Positions 6,186 through 9,217 of a stretch of 9,217 nt of DNA are shown piece by piece. The translations under genes and the position numbers were made by a program. The DNA lies in assembly GCA_017557085.1 (NCBI GenBank), contig JAFZAR010000173.1:1-9217 (forward strand), given 5' to 3'. Origin of the DNA: Verrucomicrobiota bacterium. Its GTDB lineage: Bacteria; Verrucomicrobiota; Verrucomicrobiia; Limisphaerales; UBA1412. The notes below the pieces were generated by a model. It worked only from the letters and a program-made list of their open reading frames with translations. It did not search any database and had not been told where the DNA came from. Positions within the stretch are counted from its first letter, which is position 1. Each line of letters starts with the position of its first letter.

Positions 6186-7514
6186 CTAATCTCCGCCTGT
6201 ACCTTCACTGCCCATACCATCCATCAAAGCGATCAGAGGCATGAACATAGCAATAACGATACTACCGACGATCACAGCCAGGAACACGATCATTACCGGT
6301 TCCAGCAAAGAGGTCATAGCCGCCACGGCGTTATCCACTTCTTCATCGTAATTGTCGGCGATCTTCATCAACATCTCAGGCAGCGCACCGGTCTGTTCAC
6401 CTACGTCCACCATGGAGATCACCATTGGCGGGAAGATTTTAGATGCTTCCAGAGGTGCCGTGATCGTCTCACCTTCCTTCACGCTCTCGTGAATATCGCG
6501 CACCGCGTTGGCCACGATCACGTTACCGGAAGTCTCGCGCACGATCGTCAGAGACTGCAAAATCGGCACACCGGAATTGACCAGTGTACCCAGTGTACGG
6601 GTGAAACGCGCGATGGCCACCTTGCTGATCACCGGCCCAAACACCGGCACGACCAGCTTGAACTTGTCAAACAGCAGACGGCCTGTCTTGGTCTTGACCA
6701 GCAGTCTGAAAATGATAAAGCACACAAAAACTGTCGCGCAAGTTTCTATAAAGTGATGCTGGATCGTTTCGGAAACACCCAGAACGAACTCCGTAAATGC
6801 CGGCAATCCTTGACCTTGGACCAGGTCAGAGAAGATTTCCTTGAATTTCGGAATGACGACCACCATCAAAACGCCCATGATGACCACGGCCACGATCAGC
6901 ACTGCCACCGGATAGAACATAGCGGCAACGACTTTGCCTTTGATCTTCTGGGCTTTCTCCATGAACTCGGCCAAACGCAGCAAGACGACTTCCAGCACAC
7001 CGCCCATCTCACCGGCTTTCACCATGGAAATGAACAGTTTGTTGAAAACCTTGGGGTGCATGGCCAGCGCTTCGGAGAAGGTACCGCCGCCTTCGACCGC
7101 CACACCTATCTTCTGGATGGTCTCTTTCAGGGTCGGGTTTTTCTCCTGTCTTTCCAAAACACGCAGACCGCGCAGCAGCGGCAAACCGGCATCGATCAGC
7201 GTTGCCAGCTGGCGTGTGAATGTACAAAGCACTTTGGAACCTACGCCGCCCAGGCCGGGGATCTTATGGAAAGGAATACTGATTTCCTTCTTGGCTCCTT
7301 TGCCTCCACCCTTGCCGCCTTTGGCTGCTTTTTCTTTTCCTTTTTTGGCTCCTTTGCCCTTGGCCGCGGCTGCTTGCTGAGCTTCCACGACCTTGGTCGG
7401 GAACAGCTTCATTTCCTGCAGGCGCGCCAACGCTTCACTTTGGTTCTTCGCGTCCAGGCTGCCCTTGGTCTCCTTGCCTTGGGCATCCATCGCGATATAA
7501 TTAAACTTGGGCAT
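6186..7514 (-). CDS. gspF: Inner-membrane platform protein GspF/PilC
   Basis: Polytopic inner-membrane protein that links the ATPase to pseudopilin assembly. Length is 442 residues, slightly above the usual 400-410. It has an N-terminal GspF_N-like segment (1-45, PKFNYIAMDAQGKETKGSL), then an inserted Lys/Gly/Ala-rich stretch (46-77, 11 lysines). Two T2SSF repeats follow: the first starts at FTRQLATLIDAGLPLLRGL (99-117), the second at FTRTLGTLVNSGVPILQSL (304-322). Transmembrane segments are at about 199-221, 256-272 and 401-425, ending in the family signature GSIVIAMFMPL (417-427). The ATG at 7514 fits the family N-terminus; its upstream region has no good Shine-Dalgarno, only a weak GAG. 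The 60-bp gap after gspE shows no convincing promoter or terminator, so co-transcription with gspE is likely. The 147-bp gap downstream separates it from the prepilin genes. Confidence 0.97.
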   Translation of the reverse strand: MPKFNYIAMDAQGKETKGSLDAKNQSEALARLQEMKLFPTKVVEAQQAAAAKGKGAKKGKEKAAKGGKGGGKGAKKEISIPFHKIPGLGGVGSKVLCTFTRQLATLIDAGLPLLRGLRVLERQEKNPTLKETIQKIGVAVEGGGTFSEALAMHPKVFNKLFISMVKAGEMGGVLEVVLLRLAEFMEKAQKIKGKVVAAMFYPVAVLIVAVVIMGVLMVVVIPKFKEIFSDLVQGQGLPAFTEFVLGVSETIQHHFIETCATVFVCFIIFRLLVKTKTGRLLFDKFKLVVPVFGPVISKVAIARFTRTLGTLVNSGVPILQSLTIVRETSGNVIVANAVRDIHESVKEGETITAPLEASKIFPPMVISMVDVGEQTGALPEMLMKIADNYDEEVDNAVAAMTSLLEPVMIVFLAVIVGSIVIAMFMPLIALMDGMGSEGTGGD

Positions 7515-7574
7515 AACTCAAATGTTAAAACGCGGATCGCATAGGTTTCTTTCCCAGGCGACCCAACTCTTTCA

Positions 7575-9217
7575 TTAGGTATATTTTAATACTTCTTCTA
7601 TGGTTACTTCACCATCAAAAATTCCACGAATACCGTCCCGGCGCAGCGTGGTCATTCCGTCTTCGATCGCTTTGTCGCGCAGCACCGCTGTCGGCACACG
7701 ATCATTGATCATCGCGCGGATCGGATCATTCACGACCAGCAGCTCGTAAATACCTTTACGTCCCTTATATCCTGTATCATTGCAGGAAGGACAACCACGG
7801 CCGTAACTGAAAGTCCGGTCTCCCACTTCTGCCTGGGTCAGTCCCAGCATAGAGAGCTGATTTTCCGTCGGCTCAAAGGACATCTTGCACTTCTTGCAGA
7901 TGGTACGCACCAGACGTTGTGCCAGCACCGCCAGCAGTGTGGATGAGATCAGGAACGGCTCCGCTCCGATATCCACCATACGAACGACCGCGCTGGGCGC
8001 GTCATTCGTGTGCAGGGTCGTCAGCACCAAGTGACCTGTCAGAGATGCCTGGATCGCGATCTGTGTCGTCTCCAGGTCACGCATTTCTCCGACCATCACG
8101 ATGTCCGGGTCCTGACGCAGGAAGGCGCGCAGCGCGCTGCTGAAGGTCATACCCACGGACTCATGGACCGGCACCTGCATAATGCCTTCGATATCATACT
8201 CAACCGGATCCTCTACCGTCAACAGCTTAGAAGAGGGATCATTGATCCGGTTCAATGCGGAGTAAAGGGTCGTCGTCTTGCCGGAACCTGTTGGGCCGGT
8301 GACAATAATAATGCCGTTAGGCTGTGTGATGATCTCGCCGAAACGCTCCAGCACATGCGTGGGCATTCCCAGCTTATCCAGCTCCAGCTTCTGCGCGCTG
8401 CGGTCCAGCACACGAAGCACCACGGATTCACCGAATTGCGTGGGAAGGCAGGAAATACGAAGATCGATCGGCTTGCCCGCGATCGTCATACTGATACGAC
8501 CGTCCTGAGGCAGACGGCGCTCGGAAATATCCAGGTTGGCAATGATCTTCAAACGCGAGATCACCGGCAGCGCCAAATGCTTAGGCGGCGGCGCCATTTC
8601 ATAGAGGGCACCGTCCACACGGTAACGGATCTTGAAAACATCCTCGAACGGCTCAAAGTGAATGTCAGAAGCACGATCCTGAACAGCCTGCTGGAGAACC
8701 AGATTGACGAACTTGACGATCGGCGTGTCATTGGCCATATCGGTCAGGTCATCCCCTCCCAGCTCCATTTCCGACAAATCCGCATCGTAGCTTTCGGAAT
8801 CCAGTCCCAGCTCTTTCAGCACATCACCCATCGAGTCGGCCACTTCATTGCCGCCGCCTCCACCGTAATACTGCTGGATAGCCGCTTCGACCTGAGCCGG
8901 ATCCGCCACAACGACAATGATCTCCTTGCCGATCGCGAAACCGATCTCATCCACCGCCGAGGGATTGAACGGATCCTCAAAGGCCACCTGCAGCACCGTT
9001 CCAAACAGTTCCACCGGAACACAACGGTAGGAATTGGCGGTCTCGGCCGGCATAGCGGCAATCGTTTCTGCCGGGATCGTTCCCATGGATTCCAGATCAA
9101 CCACCTGAGTCGCCAGATTATCCGCCATCGTCTGGAGCAGCAGCTGGCGGTCCACCAGTCCCATCTCCACAATGATGTCGAAAACGCGTTTACCTGTGCG
9201 GTCGGCCTCCTGGATGA
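7575..9217 (-). CDS. gspE: Type II secretion / type IV pilus assembly ATPase GspE/PilB, 5'-partial
   Basis: Cytoplasmic hexameric ATPase that powers pseudopilin assembly. The frame is open to the right edge, so the true start lies outside the window; codons upstream of the GTG at 9170 already read as N-terminal GspE domain (IQEADRTGKRVFDIIVE). Numbered from that GTG (531 residues): T2SSE_N-like domain about 1-102; Gly-run and acidic linker about 103-148; ATPase domain with Walker A GPTGSGKT (292-299), Asp box VEDPVEY (319-325), Walker B DPDIVMVGEMRD (354-365), and His box TGHLVLTTLHTND (378-390). The zinc-binding tetracysteine is C425/C428 plus C460/C463, a feature of assembly ATPases (GspE, PilB) and not of the retraction ATPase PilT. 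No key residue is missing. It is followed after 60 bp by gspF. GspE and PilB cannot be told apart without the secretin or pilus genes; the family call itself is firm. Confidence 0.97.
   Translation of the reverse strand, partial: IQEADRTGKRVFDIIVEMGLVDRQLLLQTMADNLATQVVDLESMGTIPAETIAAMPAETANSYRCVPVELFGTVLQVAFEDPFNPSAVDEIGFAIGKEIIVVVADPAQVEAAIQQYYGGGGGNEVADSMGDVLKELGLDSESYDADLSEMELGGDDLTDMANDTPIVKFVNLVLQQAVQDRASDIHFEPFEDVFKIRYRVDGALYEMAPPPKHLALPVISRLKIIANLDISERRLPQDGRISMTIAGKPIDLRISCLPTQFGESVVLRVLDRSAQKLELDKLGMPTHVLERFGEIITQPNGIIIVTGPTGSGKTTTLYSALNRINDPSSKLLTVEDPVEYDIEGIMQVPVHESVGMTFSSALRAFLRQDPDIVMVGEMRDLETTQIAIQASLTGHLVLTTLHTNDAPSAVVRMVDIGAEPFLISSTLLAVLAQRLVRTICKKCKMSFEPTENQLSMLGLTQAEVGDRTFSYGRGCPSCNDTGYKGRKGIYELLVVNDPIRAMINDRVPTAVLRDKAIEDGMTTLRRDGIRGIFDGEVTIEEVLKYT

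Noticed and set aside
6117..7544. A 475-codon open frame on the plus strand, His/Gln-rich
   Set aside because: It lies wholly antisense to gspF, which has clear family motifs. Its His/Gln-rich, low-information composition is what the complement of such a gene gives, and it has no recognisable domain.
7515..7574. Promoter or terminator between gspE and gspF
   Set aside because: The 60 bases contain no convincing -35/-10, sigma-54 element or stable hairpin with a T-run; co-transcription is simpler.
7575..9217. Retraction ATPase PilT
   Set aside because: The protein has the T2SSE_N-like N-terminal domain and the tetracysteine zinc site of assembly ATPases, which PilT lacks.

Overview
All genes in the window lie on the minus strand, so they are transcribed from right to left. 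Together they encode part of a type II secretion (T2SS) / type IV pilus (T4P)-like machine. In transcription order they are: a PilB/GspE-type assembly ATPase whose start lies beyond the right edge (7575-9217), a GspF/PilC platform protein (6186-7514), two GspG-like pseudopilins (5214-6038 and 4412-5203), a GspH/FimT-like pseudopilin (3488-4384), a PilV-like prepilin (2601-3485), a PilW-like prepilin (1335-2579), and a GspK/PilX-like protein (1-1338) that is still open at the left edge after 446 residues. There is no rRNA, tRNA, CRISPR array, transposon or integrase.

The minor pseudopilins are large (263 to over 446 residues, where textbook ones have about 130-330). Their N-terminal stretches, as far as I can recall the families, resemble pseudopilin clusters of Verrucomicrobiota (the Pedosphaera/Limisphaera type, or the TIGRFAM 'Verru_Chthon cassette' proteins). 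I therefore suggest a member of Verrucomicrobiota or the wider PVC group with roughly 50% G+C. This is inference from sequence style, not from a phylogenetic marker.

The layout falls into two blocks. The motor block (gspE, 60-bp gap, gspF) is separated by the largest gap in the window (147 bp, 6039-6185) from a tightly packed prepilin block. Gaps in the prepilin block are 10, 27, 2 and about 21 bp, followed by a 4-bp ATGA overlap. The 147-bp gap holds a near-consensus sigma-54 (-24/-12) promoter, TGGCAT-N5-TTGC, and a nested imperfect inverted repeat whose 3' inner arm overlaps the -24 element. The simplest reading is that the prepilins form their own transcription unit, possibly under RpoN control like pilA in several bacteria, with some read-through from gspEF.

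In function, the hexameric ATPase would power the platform protein GspF to add pseudopilin subunits to a short fibre. One or both GspG-like proteins would form the shaft, and the GspH-, PilV-, PilW- and GspK/PilX-like proteins would form an initiating or tip complex. No secretin, prepilin peptidase, GspC/L/M or retraction ATPase is visible, so the window alone does not decide between T2SS and T4P.
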